Part shown: one piece after another, positions 24,983 to 38,056 of the stretch
Layout of the letters: the number at the start of each line of letters is the position of its first letter
Position numbering within the stretch: the first letter of the stretch is position 1
Source: Argentina anserina
Taxonomy: Eukaryota; Streptophyta; Magnoliopsida; Rosales; Rosaceae
Length of the DNA stretch: 64,000 bases
Reading direction: 5' to 3'
NCBI RefSeq assembly: GCF_933775445.1
Contig: NC_065877.1
Location: 2,542,001-2,606,000, forward strand
The notes under the pieces: generated by a model
Database searches by the model: none
What the model was told of the DNA's origin: nothing
The model's input: only the letters and a program-made list of their open reading frames with translations
Program-made: the position numbers and the translations under genes

Positions 24983-26599
24983 ACATTATTGAAATTACGA
25001 TGGAGATGATAAAATTGATGATAATATTAACAGAAAGGAAAATTTCAGACGAAAATCTTTAAAAATTTGGCTTTTCTCTTCAGCTAGAGTCTCTTTTTTG
25101 GACTAACCATCTTCACTAGTCGATATCTCCCACCAATTACAATTAGCGGGTTGACGACGACACGTCATCTTCCTATCACAATGTTGAATCAAGCCACAGT
25201 ACAATGACTAAAATGGCCATCAGATATTCCTACAATATAGAAATACCCCTGGGGTGAAAACAAGGTCATGCACCAGACTGCACGTGAGTTAGAGAATTTT
25301 CGAGTCCCATGTCGGGTCCCTTTCGAGTGCTCACCCGTGACTGGTAGGCTATTTTGGTCATTTTCCACGCCTTGGGCGGCTAAAGTACGCAGTGGCAAAG
25401 ATGTGAATTCGTGTCATTTAAAGTGCCCTTTTTGGAACAAGAATTCCTTTATTTAAATCTCGTCACAAACGGACAAACTCCCGGCGAGAAGCCATTGTCT
25501 GCCGCTGGCTTTTTGACAGCAAATATACGAGAAATTTATATTTCCAAATTAGTAGAATTTTACCGTAATTGGAATGTCCCATCACCACTAAATGGTCGTA
25601 TAATTACAAAATTGCTATTTTCTTCCTATTTATCTCACGTAATTTTGTTTATTTGCATTGATGGCTGAGAACGGCGATCATACTATAATATTTATAGATT
25701 GAGACCTAATGATGCATTTAAGTGTTTTAAGAAACATCACTGCATGCATTATAAATATTAAACAAAAGACCTTAAACAACTAGTATTGGAATAGCCGTCA
25801 ATGAAGAAGTAAAATTTTTATGGAATAAAAAGAAGTTGAGATACTTGACTTTCGGACGTCTTTAATGAATAAATATGTTGAATAGCCATCGGCCATTGTT
25901 ATGGTTGAAATAATAGTTGAAAAATTGGGGAAAAATACATTTATAAATCTATATCGAACAAACAAATTGAGTTACCTACGTTCTATTTGTCTCTCCTTTA
26001 TTTTAGCAAATTATAGAGCTTGAAAATGGAATAAATTTGAAGCTAACCAATAAAAAAGGTATTAAATAACACAAATAAGACTATTTATCTCATATTGGTC
26101 GATCTAGGTAAAATGCTGAGTTAGGGCCAATTATGTAATCCTATTTGTCAAAGAAAAATAGAAGAAATGGAAAATGGCAGTGTGATTACAATCCAATAAA
26201 GTTAGGGGCAAATCCAACAGTGTCTTGAAACTATTATTAGTTTACTACAATACAAAGCCAAAGAAAGACCAGGTTTCCGAAGTTCATATTATGCAAACCA
26301 AAACTCCCTTCCACGGTTCCACCACAATTGAAGGAGAATTTTCTGGGTTTTGTCTTCCTCCACTTGAAACATATCCCATCTTTTCTGTTTCATTTTGCTT
26401 ATTTAATTATAGTTTAATTTTATAGAACTTGAGTTAGCTAGTGTGTTCGTTTAGAGAGAGACAGAGATAGAAGCAAGAACAAGAGCTAGTTGAGTTGGGA
26501 AAGAAACAAATTTAGAGCTAGCTCTAGTTTTAGTTTGGGAGAAAGACAAACTAGTCACCAAAATTCTCTTTCCTTTTTATCTTTATCTTCCTTAAATCT
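24983..26599 (+). other. Upstream region and 5' leader of the IDD gene
   Basis: Non-coding sequence between the DNA element and the IDD start codon. It contains a G-box-like CACGTG at about 25280 and a purine-rich leader (about 26453-26500) typical of plant 5'UTRs. The frames at 25189-25668 have no recognisable domain. No further elements were found. Confidence 0.5.
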
Positions 26600-29500
26600 A
26601 TGTCAACTATCACAGGCAGTGGTGTTGGGAGTTTCTCTTCAGGAAATACTACCAGTGCAGAAGCAGAAGTACTTCAACAACAGCAAAAACAGCTACTGAA
26701 TCACTTTCATGGCTCCAATTCTCTTCAGGAAATCACAATCAATGGTACTTCTGCAACCCAACAACAGCAACCACCACCAGCTAGGAAGAAAAGAAACCTA
26801 CCAGGAACTCCAGGTACAGTTTGAACTACATCTTCATGAGTAATATATACTAAACTTTTTCCCCTTTGAAGGTTTCGCATTTGGATTTTGATCTCATGCT
26901 AATTGAGCTTGATAGATATATATAGTTTTTGTATACTAACCACTTGTGCTTAATTGAGGTTAGTAGATTACAAAACACCATTGATGAATGTTTTTCCATC
27001 TTTTATATTTCATCAATATTATGAATTAATTAATTAGTTGTTTCAATCAGTAGCTTCTGTAAAAATGCTTATGATCATATGTCTTCTGTGTGTTAAAAAA
27101 GCTATAATTATTATATATTCTTCCTAGATAACACTAGAAAAACTTTTGATAGAAGAGAGGCGTGAAGAAATTTTCCTGAAATGTTCTGAAAAATGAACTG
27201 TGTATTATTGATGAGTAACTAATTCAAAAGGATTCAATTATTGGCTACTTCTGTATTTCAATCATTGTAGTTATAACTATTGACTTGTTTTGACTGGCCT
27301 GCCACCCCATTTCCTTTATATTTTGTGTTTCAGACTCTGTTTAACTTTACGGGAATTAGATTTCTTCACACATATGTCTTACAAGAAGAAAGAATTTCTA
27401 GAGCAAAATGTACTTGATGGGGGCTTACATATCGCGACTAAATATCATTCACCTTCATCTTTTGGGAAATTATAATTGTTTGCTGTAAAGTACCTCCCCG
27501 AAACTAGATTCTCACTGATTGGATGTAACGATCACTAAATGAATTCTGTATGCATTTCACAACTTCAAAATGCTATAGTACTTAATCAAATTATATTTAA
27601 TTTGGTAACGATGGATTCAATTCACATCATATGTTGATGTTAGAGTGGTTTACAGTTTTGCACACTTGCTTACACGTACATTAATGCAGATCCAAGTGCT
27701 GAAGTGATAGCCTTGTCACCAAAGACCCTGATGGCAACGAACCGGTTCGTATGCGAAATTTGCAAGAAAGGGTTCCAAAGGGACCAAAACCTTCAATTGC
27801 ACCGAAGAGGCCACAACTTGCCATGGAAGCTTAAACAAAGATCAAGCACTGAAATCCGAAAGCGGGTATATGTTTGCCCCGAGCCCTCCTGTGTCCACCA
27901 CGAACCCTCCCGGGCACTGGGAGATCTGACGGGAATCAAGAAGCACTTTTACCGGAAGCACGGTGAAAAAAAGTGGAAATGTGACAAGTGCTCGAAGAAG
28001 TATGCAGTGCAATCGGACTGGAAAGCTCATTCTAAGATCTGTGGTACTAAGGAATACAAATGTGACTGTGGAACCGTCTTTTCCAGGTTGGTGATATAAT
28101 TAATCTTTAATTTCTATAGTTAATTATACAAGATTAGATGAGCAAACAACTCTAATATAAAAAAGGTGCGTAGAAATGGTAGAATAATGCATGATTGGCA
28201 TGCATGAGTAGAATTAGAATATCATTCGAATCTTTCAATTAATACGCCAACTTGATTAATCGCCTGAATAATTAAACATATACGAGCTCGAGATTGCTTG
28301 ATTAATCAAGTATCATCATTTGTGATCAGAAGACTGATGAAAGTCCTTACTAATTAACCCTATACTGGATCACACACACACACACACACAATACAGTCCA
28401 ATATTACTCCAATTTTCGTATTGGGGGGGGGGGGGGGATCGAGTGTAATCGGGGAAAAAGGAAAAAAAATTGATGGGCGCAGTACACCTACGTACTGATT
28501 TCTAGAAGCTTTTTGCACCTAATTGTTGGACTGTCTTTACTAAGAGACAAATTTAATTAAATATAGAAATTCATTCTTGTAATACTTGCGGACTTGATAA
28601 GCAAGAGACTTGTGTTTGTCAAATTAGATTATAGTACTAATATTAATCGAAAATTGAAAGGCATGTACCAATATTAATAGATACACGGCCCGTGTATTGA
28701 ATAAGTTTAGCGTACGTATATAGATTTTCTGTGATCAAGTATTTAACGTTTCTGCATAATATATGTTACGCAGAAGAGACAGCTTTATCACCCACAGAGC
28801 TTTCTGTGATGCCATAGCTGAAGATACCAAGACATCAGTACAAGGGCAAGGAGTACTAATGTCCACCAACATGGGACAGCAGGACTTACAAGAGGGCTGC
28901 CAACTAGTGTCCGGCGGCGAGCTCATGATCCCGGCCTCAATGCCGATGAGCAATGCCGTAACAGCTACCACAAACCCATCAACAAGTAGCAAGGCATATA
29001 ATATCTTTGATCAATTCGACACCAAAAACCCTAATTTGACCCTAGTGCAGCAAGGAGTGCCCTCAAACATGTTGTCATCACCAAAACGCGGCCTGAACAA
29101 CAACTCATTGTCACCATCGATATCATCCAGTAGTCCACTGTTTCATAATCCCCATGGGCACAAAGTACTACTCCCCAGTTCAATCTCCGGCCACTTGTCT
29201 GCGACCGAGTTGCTCCAGAAAGCTTCTCAAATGGGTGCAACAATGAGTAACAATAATTCTAGTGGCATGAGCATGGCACCCTCAATGTATGGTGACTTTT
29301 CTAGGTACGTGAATAACCAGTTCATGCAGCACAAAGATGGTAACAACATTCCTGCACAAGAAACCTCGTCGCAGTTTTTTGGTTCTAGTAATGGGAATAT
29401 GGGAATGTTTAGTGGGCTATTATTTGATCAGAGCAATCCGGTGCTGATGAAGAACATGGAGCAAAGCGTTAAAGGAAGGAATAATAATAACAATAATATT

Positions 29501-29743
29501 ACTAGCAATGGTTTCAGCTTGCCTGGTAAAAATGTCGGTAGCGGCGGAGATACGATGACAGTAGACTTTCTGGGGATTGGAGGAGGAGGAGGAGGAGGAG
29601 GAGGGGGAGGGGGAGGGGGAGAAGGTAATAAACCAGAAAGTTTTCATGTTCATCAACAACGACAAGTACCACATGATGAACAACAGCGACAAGATAAGCA
29701 GGAAGATAATGATCAATTGGAATTTGGTTGGAGCTGGGGTTAA
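26600..29743 (+). CDS. INDETERMINATE DOMAIN (IDD) C2H2 zinc-finger transcription factor (526 aa)
   Basis: Exons 26600-26813, 27690-28086 and 28774-29743 join in frame (214 + 397 + 970 = 1581 bases, stop included). The basic patch [11 protein letters not shown] (61-71) leads into the INDETERMINATE domain. This has two C2H2 fingers (first C93/C96-H109/H113; second starting C134) and two CCHC-type fingers (C169/C172 and C196/C198, ending [14 protein letters not shown]). The last intron splits an Arg codon inside finger 4, the usual family position. The C-terminal half has the conserved [12 protein letters not shown] motif, an Asn-rich run, and DFLGIGG, a variant of the TRDFLG motif, followed by a long glycine run (about 472-487). 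IDD proteins are plant nuclear regulators; several bind DELLA or SCR/SHR GRAS partners. Which of the many paralogues this matches cannot be settled by eye. Confidence 0.93.
28371..28437. repeat. CA microsatellite and 15-base G homopolymer in IDD intron 2
   Basis: Twenty bases of CA repeats at 28371-28390, followed at 28423-28437 by 15 consecutive G. Both lie within intron 2. The G run is prone to sequencing and assembly error. Confidence 0.85.
29577..29622 (+). repeat. GGA/GGG repeat encoding polyglycine in the IDD gene
   Basis: Tandem gga then ggg codons encode an uninterrupted glycine stretch right after the DFLG motif. It is a triplet microsatellite in coding sequence, so allele-length variation would stay in frame. 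Confidence 0.85.
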
Positions 29744-31034
29744 TGAACTATCGATCGCCTTTAATTTCATAAGAATATATGAAAGGTAGTTTGGCTGGAT
29801 GATGCATCAGTTTCAACATGCATGGCGGATGGCGCTAAAAATGGAAAAGCCTCCTCTCATGGAGCAAGAGATCGGGTGCTAGTTTTTCTACTGACTAGCG
29901 AAGCTAGCTAGCTAGTGTTAATTTCACTACTGTTGGATGATTCTTCTTTATAATTTCATGGCCAACCAAAAACTTATGAGTCTTCTTCATTTCCAAAATT
30001 CGATCAGGTTGATAGAGTTTTATATTATTAATATCTGAACCATGATAGCAAGGAATATGTACCATTAATAAGAGAAGCTATAGATATTGTCTACATAGAT
30101 ACCGAAGCAGGTGGTCGTAGTCATCACTCATCACAATCTCATTGCTAGTAATTCGGATATACCTCGACACCGGATATGATTCAGATTTTTCTTAATTACT
30201 TTTGAGCAGATTAGCTGACTATTGATCAATAGGTGACCAAGAAAATAAAACTCAACTACAGTACTTGAGTGAATGATATTGCAGATTCCCTAAATGTAAA
30301 TGTAAATGTAATTGTAGAGAACGTTGTTATTAATTTTTCTTTCCCATCGCTGGAGTTACATTACCGTTGCTTAATTTTTTTTTGTCAGCAGTTAACCTAG
30401 CAGTACGTGAACTTCATATACGGTACGTTTGAGAGATTTACGTACATAACTAGCTAGAAACTTAGAAGGATCTGCTTAGGGTGTTTGATAGATTACATAA
30501 CTAGAATTAATGTTCTAGTGAATGCTTAGGCTGTTCTCGTGTTCTACATGTCCTTAATTAAGAACTAAAATAAATGTTGGAGATCAAGCATACAATCAAT
30601 TTATTGTACTCATGATAAGTTGTTCAAAGGCATCAAAATAGTGCAGAATATATATGCATATCGTATGCTAATTTCAAAGTGAAGTATGTTATTATTGTAG
30701 CAAAAATAATAATTCAATAGTAATTTAGAAGTCTCTGCTAGCTCCCACAAACATTCATATTTAATGATCATCTTTGATTATTTTGTGTTCTTAAGTTGTT
30801 TACTTGTTTTTGAAAGAGCCCTCCACGCCAAGAGATTGTGAGTCTCCGAGGGTGAATATATATATTGTGTGTATAGATCGATGGTACCGTGGTGAAAAGA
30901 AAAGTGAAATACGAGTAAGCTTATATATGATTGGAAATATATACGACCCGCAAGAACTAGAAACCATTACCACTCGTTTGGATAATACGCCTTGAACTAT
31001 AGTAAGCCAGTAGTCCTTCACAAAAGGATACACA
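29744..31034. other. IDD 3' region and PsbP-like gene upstream region
   Basis: No coding signal is recognisable. It presumably holds the IDD 3'UTR and the PsbP-like promoter and leader. A small aaatgt triplication lies at about 30293-30309. No mobile element ends were found. Confidence 0.5.
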
Positions 31035-32124
31035 ATGCCGGCCTTGCCACACTGCTTGCACGCATGCAAATACGGCTACTTCAACCGGAAATGCTTGACA
31101 CAATTCTCCGGCAGCCGAAAAGCCGCTTTGCAAGCGGTAACCATAAGGGCTGAGAGGTCTCCGGCGGAGCAGTTTGCACCGCTGGCATCCAGGTTCGGAC
31201 GACGACTTCTAGTTGGTTTGGGGTCAGCTTCTGTGGTTGCTCTTGGTGCTAACTTTGTAGGGATTACAAGTTTCATTCTCGGGTTGTCACCAGAAAGTAG
31301 TAGAAACCTTAAGCTGGATGTGGTATATCCAATAGGAGGGTATAGTAGGTGCATTGACACAACTGAAGGATTCGGTCAGTAGAGTTAGCAGTACATTAAT
31401 ACATGATGTTTAACGTATTAGTTTTACTTGGGATACATAAGTACGTATAGTTAATATTTTACTTTGTTGCTATGATTGTGTACAACAGAGTTCATATACC
31501 CAGTTAAATGGGTTGGTGATCAGACATTGTTGTATAGAGCTGCTGAGAAAAGAGAGTTTGAAAGATCACTTGATCCCCCTCCTTTGAACATGAACACCAA
31601 ATCCGGTGATGGAATTGGACGCCGGCGAAATGTGAATGAACCTGTTGTTGCATTTGGACCGCCTGGAACAAGCGGCGAGCTCAATGTTAGTGTCATTGTG
31701 TCACCAGTTTCTCTTGATTTCAAGTAAGCAAGTGACTACAGTTTTATGTTGAGTGTGAGAAGGAAATGCTATATGGCTCAATGGCTAATCCGTGTCTTCT
31801 TGTGTGTGTAGAATTGAAGCATTTGGAGGACCAAGAGAGGTGGGAGAAGCTGTGGTTCGGACGATTACAGGAGCTGGCAAACGCCCTGATGTGAAGGGGA
31901 CTTTGGTGAGATCAAATTTGAGAGAGGACACATTAAGAAATGTGAAATACTATGAGCTTGAATTCAGAGTTGAGAGCCCTTTGTTTCATCGGCATAATAT
32001 CGCCGTCTGTTGCGTGCGTGGTGGTCGATTGTTTACCCTGAATGCTCAGGTGCCTGAGTCGAAATGGCCAGAAGTGAAGTCTGATTTCCAAAGGATTGCC
32101 GAATCATTCAGTCTCATCTCTTGA
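31035..32124 (+). CDS. PsbP-domain thylakoid-lumen protein (295 aa)
   Basis: Exons 31035-31374, 31489-31723 and 31812-32124 join in frame (340 + 235 + 313 = 888 bases). The N-terminus is Ser/Arg/Ala-rich without acidic residues to about residue 39, as in chloroplast transit peptides. A twin-arginine signal follows: RR at 56-57, then a hydrophobic run GLGSASVVALGANFVG. This predicts import into the stroma and Tat export into the lumen. The remainder matches the PsbP/Mog1 fold: YSRCIDTTEGFGEFIYPVKW, a middle region ending LNVSVIVSPVS, then GPREVGEAVV and RHNIAVCCVRGGRLFTLNAQ. It appears closest to Arabidopsis At3g05410 (from memory), a PsbP-family protein of unclear role in photosystem II or lumen function. 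It converges with the JmjC gene, leaving about 334 bases between stop codons. Confidence 0.88.
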
Positions 32125-32458
32125 AATGAAGAGAGGAACCATTAGTACTTTGGTCATTCAAATATGAGTTCATGGTGTCATGTCTTGGAAAATCTGATAT
32201 TGTACCTTCTCTCGTTTGGAAAAGAATGGTAAATGATTTAGAACAGAACTAGATATGTATAGCTTTTCATTAACTAATGGCACAACTACTACACTGTTGT
32301 TTTGGTATGAGGCACCACCCCCTACAATATGACAGCTTGAGAATTCACAATATTGCACATAACACATTTACACGTTGAAAACTCATCAAGGCACCTAATT
32401 AAGCCACCTTGATAAATTTCCTACCATATAAGTCGCCGCCACTGTAAACAGAACAGTT

Positions 32459-35400
32459 TTAAGAACATGCTATCTGTCTTCGCTTAGTAATTTTCTCCAA
32501 ATTCACAGAAACTGCTGCAGTCAAATTTGGATCCTCAAACCCAAGCTCCCCGCTGAATCTGCACCCAAAGCATAAAGCAAAAGGCCTCAAAACATGCATC
32601 AGGCAAAGCAAAGGTTAGGAGGTTGGAGTGCATTTAGATGCATGTTCTCTAAGACAGAAGTGCTCAAAAATACTTTTGTTTAAGTTTTAATACAGAGAAA
32701 CACAGGAATAACTATGGTGGTTGAAGTAGCAGCAAATAGTAAGATCAATATTATGCCTGGTTTGCTTACTTTGGATCAAGTACCAATCTCTGAATTTCTT
32801 TAATGGCTGAACTTGCTGCATAAAGTGATATCTTTCCTACCTGCATCAAAACCCCATCAAATATTGAGAATACCAACAAAACAACAGAGCTAGATCAGGC
32901 TACTAGACGCAATTTGAGAACAATTGTTTCACAACTAATAAGAAAAAGTGTAAGAAAAAAGAGTTTAAATGGAGTACTTCTACGTAAAATTTCCCATGTC
33001 CAACCTCCAACACCTGCTGCTTTGCTTCATGATCATTTGGAAGACAGCGAATTTCTTCAGCAAGTCTTGCAGCGTCACTGAGGCTTTCAGGAGATAAGAA
33101 ATCAAGACCTAGCTGAACCGTAGGCTGAAAAGAAAAGTGCATAATGATCAAACATGAATTATAATTATTTTTTTATACTATAAAGCACTAGAATTCAGGT
33201 TAGCATTACGGAGAAGATACTTAACTACAACAAGGAAAACCATATCAAAAACCTTTATTGCATCTCAATTTCATTGTATCTGATCTTGTTTTATCTGCGC
33301 ACTAATTCAATGACGGCACAAAGGCCCAGCACCGCCATAAAGGCTTGAATGAAATATTAGTCAAGTTCATTTGAAAACTCCACATTTTCTATCAATATTC
33401 TGAGAGTTTCAGTAGAAATATTTTTTCGCTACAAACTTACAAAGCACTACCTGAAGATTCCTGACTTGGAACGGGCATCCAGCAGGGATGAATACCGCTT
33501 GCCCCAAATCCTGTTCAAAGGACCATGGCTCTACCCCTGATAAAGAAAGAATAAAGTTTATGTTTATTCAAACAAAAGTAAGAACCCTCTTTCGCTCCAC
33601 CCAAAATGATTAAAAGGAAAGTGTCAGTTACCCTTACCGAATTCTTCCTTCAATTTTCTTTTATGATGTCCATTCAGGAACAGTGTTTCATCATAAAGAG
33701 GTCTTGTCACCTGTCCAAAAAGTAGGATCAGCTCACACCCAGAATTGCAGCTATAGGGATATAATACTCGAGAGATAAAACTCACCAAGTTGTTTGTTTC
33801 GCTCTTCAGCTTCCCAAATTCTTCCCCATGTATTCTTAGATACTCAGTCAGCTTTGGAACATCCTTTCGACGAAAAACATCCCAAAGGACTCCTGGATGA
33901 GTCTTTTGAGAGATTTCATCACACTCTTTCTCTGCCTGTTCAGAGCTGATGGTATTCTCTTCAACATGAGTAGTTTCAATCCGATGGTCAGCTGCAGTAT
34001 CAACTTTATCTGTATCCACTCTTGCCTCATCTGGATTCTCCACACTCTGATCTATTGATAGATCAGGCAACGTACTGTCTCCAGTACCCATTTCCATATC
34101 CTCATGAGATTCTTTAACCACAGCTTCCTCGAAGGGGTTTTGAATGTTCTCAATTTTTGTCTTCTGCTGACCTTTTTGCTTCACCTCACATACATGCACT
34201 AGCAAGTATACCTGATACACATAAACATAAAATAAATATTTAGCTTTTTTTCTATATGGTACATAATATAAAATGTCCCCAAGCTGATGACCTGTCTACA
34301 CTGTACTAGCATTTAGTGTCTAGTGGTAAGAAGCTTCTTTCCAACATAATGCAGGGGTCCTAAGTAGAGAACAACTAACCATGTCACGCATGTTGAAATG
34401 AAGATTGGTCACAGAATTGCCTTCATCAAGTTCCTCATGGGTCCCATAAGATATGAATATCTTAGGTCCCACATCATTTTGCAAAGAATAATGTGGCAAT
34501 TTTGCAGCAACATTCAGAAGACCAAACTTTGAGTGGATATACTCAAGTAAAGGCAGTTTCCTGATAAATTCAGGTCTTTGATACAATAGGAACTCTTCAG
34601 ATGCACTGGGAGAGGGCCAGTCTTTTAACTTTAGAATTTTTGGTCGACCATTTTCATAAATTTGTCCCTCGGAGTATCCTTCAATAAAGCGACCAAGCTG
34701 AATATCAACCTGCCATCATGTCCAACATATAGATTAGGTTTAGTAAACTGTAAAATCTACCAACTAGTGAATTGGTTTCAATAGAACAAAAATTGGTAGT
34801 AAGCGTTTTTGTACAATAAAGATAGAAAAGCCATAAAGATAGATAGGAGCAATAGCTTATAGATCGAACCTCAGACCAGTCAGAGCAATCAATAGCCTTC
34901 ACCATTCTGTTCTGGTCTTTCGATTTTTCATCTGTTGTTTCCTGAATCCCTCTCCATATAACCGCGGGATCCCAGCTAGACACTGATGAGCTATCAAATA
35001 CCCGTTTTACAATGATGGGCTCACCCCTGAGCCAATGTCTTTTAAAATTGGCAATCCCATCAAATTTAATATCCTGGGATGAAGGGCTGTACAAGAAATT
35101 GTCACTATCTTCTCTATGGGCACACTGACAAAGTCTTGGATCATTAACTTCAGTTTTCTCTAGACTGTTAGCATCATTGACCCTACAGCCACTAACCATT
35201 TCCTCCACATTCTTGACAAGCTTTGCAACCCAGTTCATCTTAAAGATACGACTTAAACTCAATGCTGAATAACCACAGCCACCATACTCCATTGGGGGGC
35301 AAGGAATACTGCCATCACTATTTGCTTTCCATTCAGGGAACTTTTCTGAAAAATTTAGTCTGACTTTGGGAAACTGCTCCAGCATGGTTTCTTTTTCTTG

Positions 35401-37295
35401 ACTTTCATCACCAACCTCCTTTGACACTTCTTCTCTGACAACTTGCACAGACGCTTCTCGAAGATCAAGACAGCAGTTAAGGCACACATCATAAGCACAA
35501 CTGGGACAATGCCAATGATAATCAATGATGGGAATCCTACAGAAATTGCTGCATATAAACACACAGGGAAAAGAAGTGTGTATTCAGAAAAGGAAACATA
35601 TATCTGTTAAAGCACATCTTTACCAAATTAATCCTGATAATGCTGGCAAGTCACCAGAAACAACCCTAAAGATAAATAACATTATGCACCTCCATTTCAG
35701 GAATATAGATTTCAGATCAGTTTAATTATAACAAAATCACTGACCTTGCAGCCAGGCCCTAACAGAATTTTGACATTTACTGGAACTTTAATTTCTCAGA
35801 TAGTAATAAGTTAATAACAAGTGTGCAAGGAAACTTAAAGTACCAGCACATCTGTTCATCTGCATTCAGTTTTGTCCTGGCAAGATCGATATCACTTCCT
35901 GCATAATATTAATGGTCACTCGGTGTGAAAATTAATATATAAAGGTTTCATGTTCAAATGCTATGGCGGGCATCTTACCACGAAGTTTTCTTTCAAGCTC
36001 TACTTCAAAGCACTGTTCTTGATGGATTCTCTTAACCACGGGGAGCACAGAAGACAATAGACAATGGAGATATTGCAACTTGTCTAGAGCGGGAATCTCT
36101 CTTATCCTTACCTGCAACACACAGATATCAGAACTCATTCACTAATTTGCCAAAATTTTTAACAATCAGTGAGCCAACCAGTATCAGACCACTTCATCCA
36201 TAGTTTGAATTACCTTAACTAAATTGTCCCTACGAAGGCACACTTTGCAATTACAGGTACCCGAACATGCAGGACAAGAGCTCTGAATATCTTCCAGTGG
36301 GGAGTTCGAATACCTGATGGATACAGCGTAAGTACAAAATATGGACATGAAATATAATCATAAGTGTTTTTTTTTTCCAAGAGACTCAAACTCACCAGGT
36401 ACGAATACAATTATCACAGTACCCTCGTCTATCACATCTGTGGCACCAGATAACTTTGTCATCCTTCCTCCGGCACTGATGGCAAGTCTGACCACCAGCC
36501 TCTTCAGAGGGTTCTCCATCAGATGATTCCTGCAAGTGGTATGTTTGCTTCAGTATCGGAAACATAGTAAGTAATGGTCACGCAAATCCAAATTCTTATC
36601 ATCTAAATGTGCAGCTACAAACACAATACATACAAATATCGAAACGCATGATTCGCATAAATTAAACGCCATGCTTCAGTCAAATTTTGATATCCATGTT
36701 TGAACTAGCCAAAAAGATCACAACAGAATTAATAATACTAGAAGATTGCTAATGCAAGTGAACGTACCGAAACTGTTGCAGCATTAGCATCAAAACTTCT
36801 TTGTGACCTATTTCTGGATGAGTCCAAGACAGAAACAGGCGGTGATTTATAAGAACTCCAATCATCCTTTAATTCGTCCTGTTCTTTCTCGTCATTCGGT
36901 ACATTACGCATGGACACATTTCTCATAGGTGGTGGATCAGGTGAATAACGAAACTGGTTATTTGATATCTTGGTGAACTTTTTCCCCGGAGGTGGGCGGG
37001 AAACTTCCTCCGATTTTATACTTGTCAGTGTCACATCCAAATCATCACTCTTACTCTCCAAGAAAACATCGTTTTCACCCGACGGTTTCCTCTTGGCTTT
37101 TTTCATATTAGCTCGCAATGCAGAACTAGCTGCCCTCTTCTTTGCCTGGATGTAGTGCTTCTCACAAACTGTCTTATCCGGCATAGACTTGGCTGTGCAC
37201 CTCCACTGTTTCCCATCGGATCTCTTGCATCGCATATCATCAGGAATGCCAACATTATCCTCACCATTCCCATGGCCTAAACGTAGGTGATCCAT
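32459..37295 (-). CDS. JMJ24: JMJ24-type JmjC/RING/WRC protein, catalytic site degenerate (944 aa)
   Basis: Thirteen coding exons on the minus strand, all phases consistent: 37295-36768, 36529-36396, 36313-36214, 36111-35979, 35898-35844, 35548-34870, 34709-34380, 34211-33786, 33710-33638, 33536-33451, 33124-33005, 32840-32770, 32558-32459 (2835 bases). Domains: WRC zinc-binding motif (about 20-50, with [12 protein letters not shown] and CEKHY); RING-like finger starting CHQCRRKDD (about 190-250); a second Cys-rich finger ([16 protein letters not shown], about 325-345); KDM3-type JmjC domain in the C-terminal third. The iron-binding HxD reads HFN (H647, N649), and the distal His position reads CPFQ (F842), so two of three Fe(II) ligands are absent. 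Arabidopsis JMJ24 is described as a RING E3 ligase acting on CMT3 rather than a demethylase; the same is inferred here. A low-complexity acidic insert lies at about 660-745. Confidence 0.9.
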
Positions 37296-37330
37296 TGAAC
37301 TCCTAATGGTCTAATCAAAGCAATATCCTA

Positions 37331-37906
37331 CCTGTTAACAAGCCCTTTAGAACTTAACAACACAATGCCATCAAGGATGGCCAAACCCACCAACAACTTC
37401 AAAAAAAAAAAAAACCTTTCGATCAATGAACAACAGATGTATCTATATTGCACAAGTGCGCACCCCTGAGTGCCTATTTTTTCACCTATTACTATTCAAG
37501 CAACACAAAAGACTCCAATATTTCTAACCCGGCAATTCATTACCAATAGAATTGCCACATTACAGTAACTAGTACCTTAAATCAATCCACACACCGTGTC
37601 CTTCTTATGATCGTAGAGTTAAAACTCATTTTGTGATAAGTTGAACAAGCTCACAGGAACATGTTTTTACACAAATAAAATACACAATTGCTGGGTACAA
37701 GCCATCTTCCGAAAAGGAGTGAACTTCCACAGACATAATGATATTTAGTTTTTGATTGAATCAATGTAAAAGCTTTGGAGGAATTCACTCATGAGCGAAA
37801 GAATACTGGGGAGGTGAAATTGAAGCAATCAGATGAGTAGAACTATAATTCAATACATAAACTAGAGAGAATCAGAAATCGAAATTGGGAGTATTGAAAG
37901 AGTACC
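37331..37906 (-). other. Probable 5'UTR intron of the JMJ24-type gene
   Basis: On the minus strand a donor (agtttcag followed by GTACTC) lies at about 37906, and an acceptor (gttaacag before gtaggat) at about 37331, 36 bases upstream of the ATG at 37295. The leader upstream of the donor contains two GA-repeat tracts (37947-37964 and 38041-38056). This is inferred from splice signals only. Confidence 0.5.
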
Positions 37907-38056
37907 TGAAACTAGGGTTTCGGGGAGTAGGCGAACGCAGTAAAGAAGAGAGAGAGAGAGAGAGCACGTAAATAGTAGAGGTCGAATTCGATTGGAGAGA
38001 CGACCTGAAGAGCCGTCTGGTCTTGTTGTTCTGGTTGGAAGAGAGAGAGAGAGAGA

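Noticed and set aside
29420..29770. 116-codon antisense ORF with polyserine opposite IDD exon 3
   Set aside because: The serine run is simply the complement of the GGA repeat; it overlaps the well-supported IDD exon.
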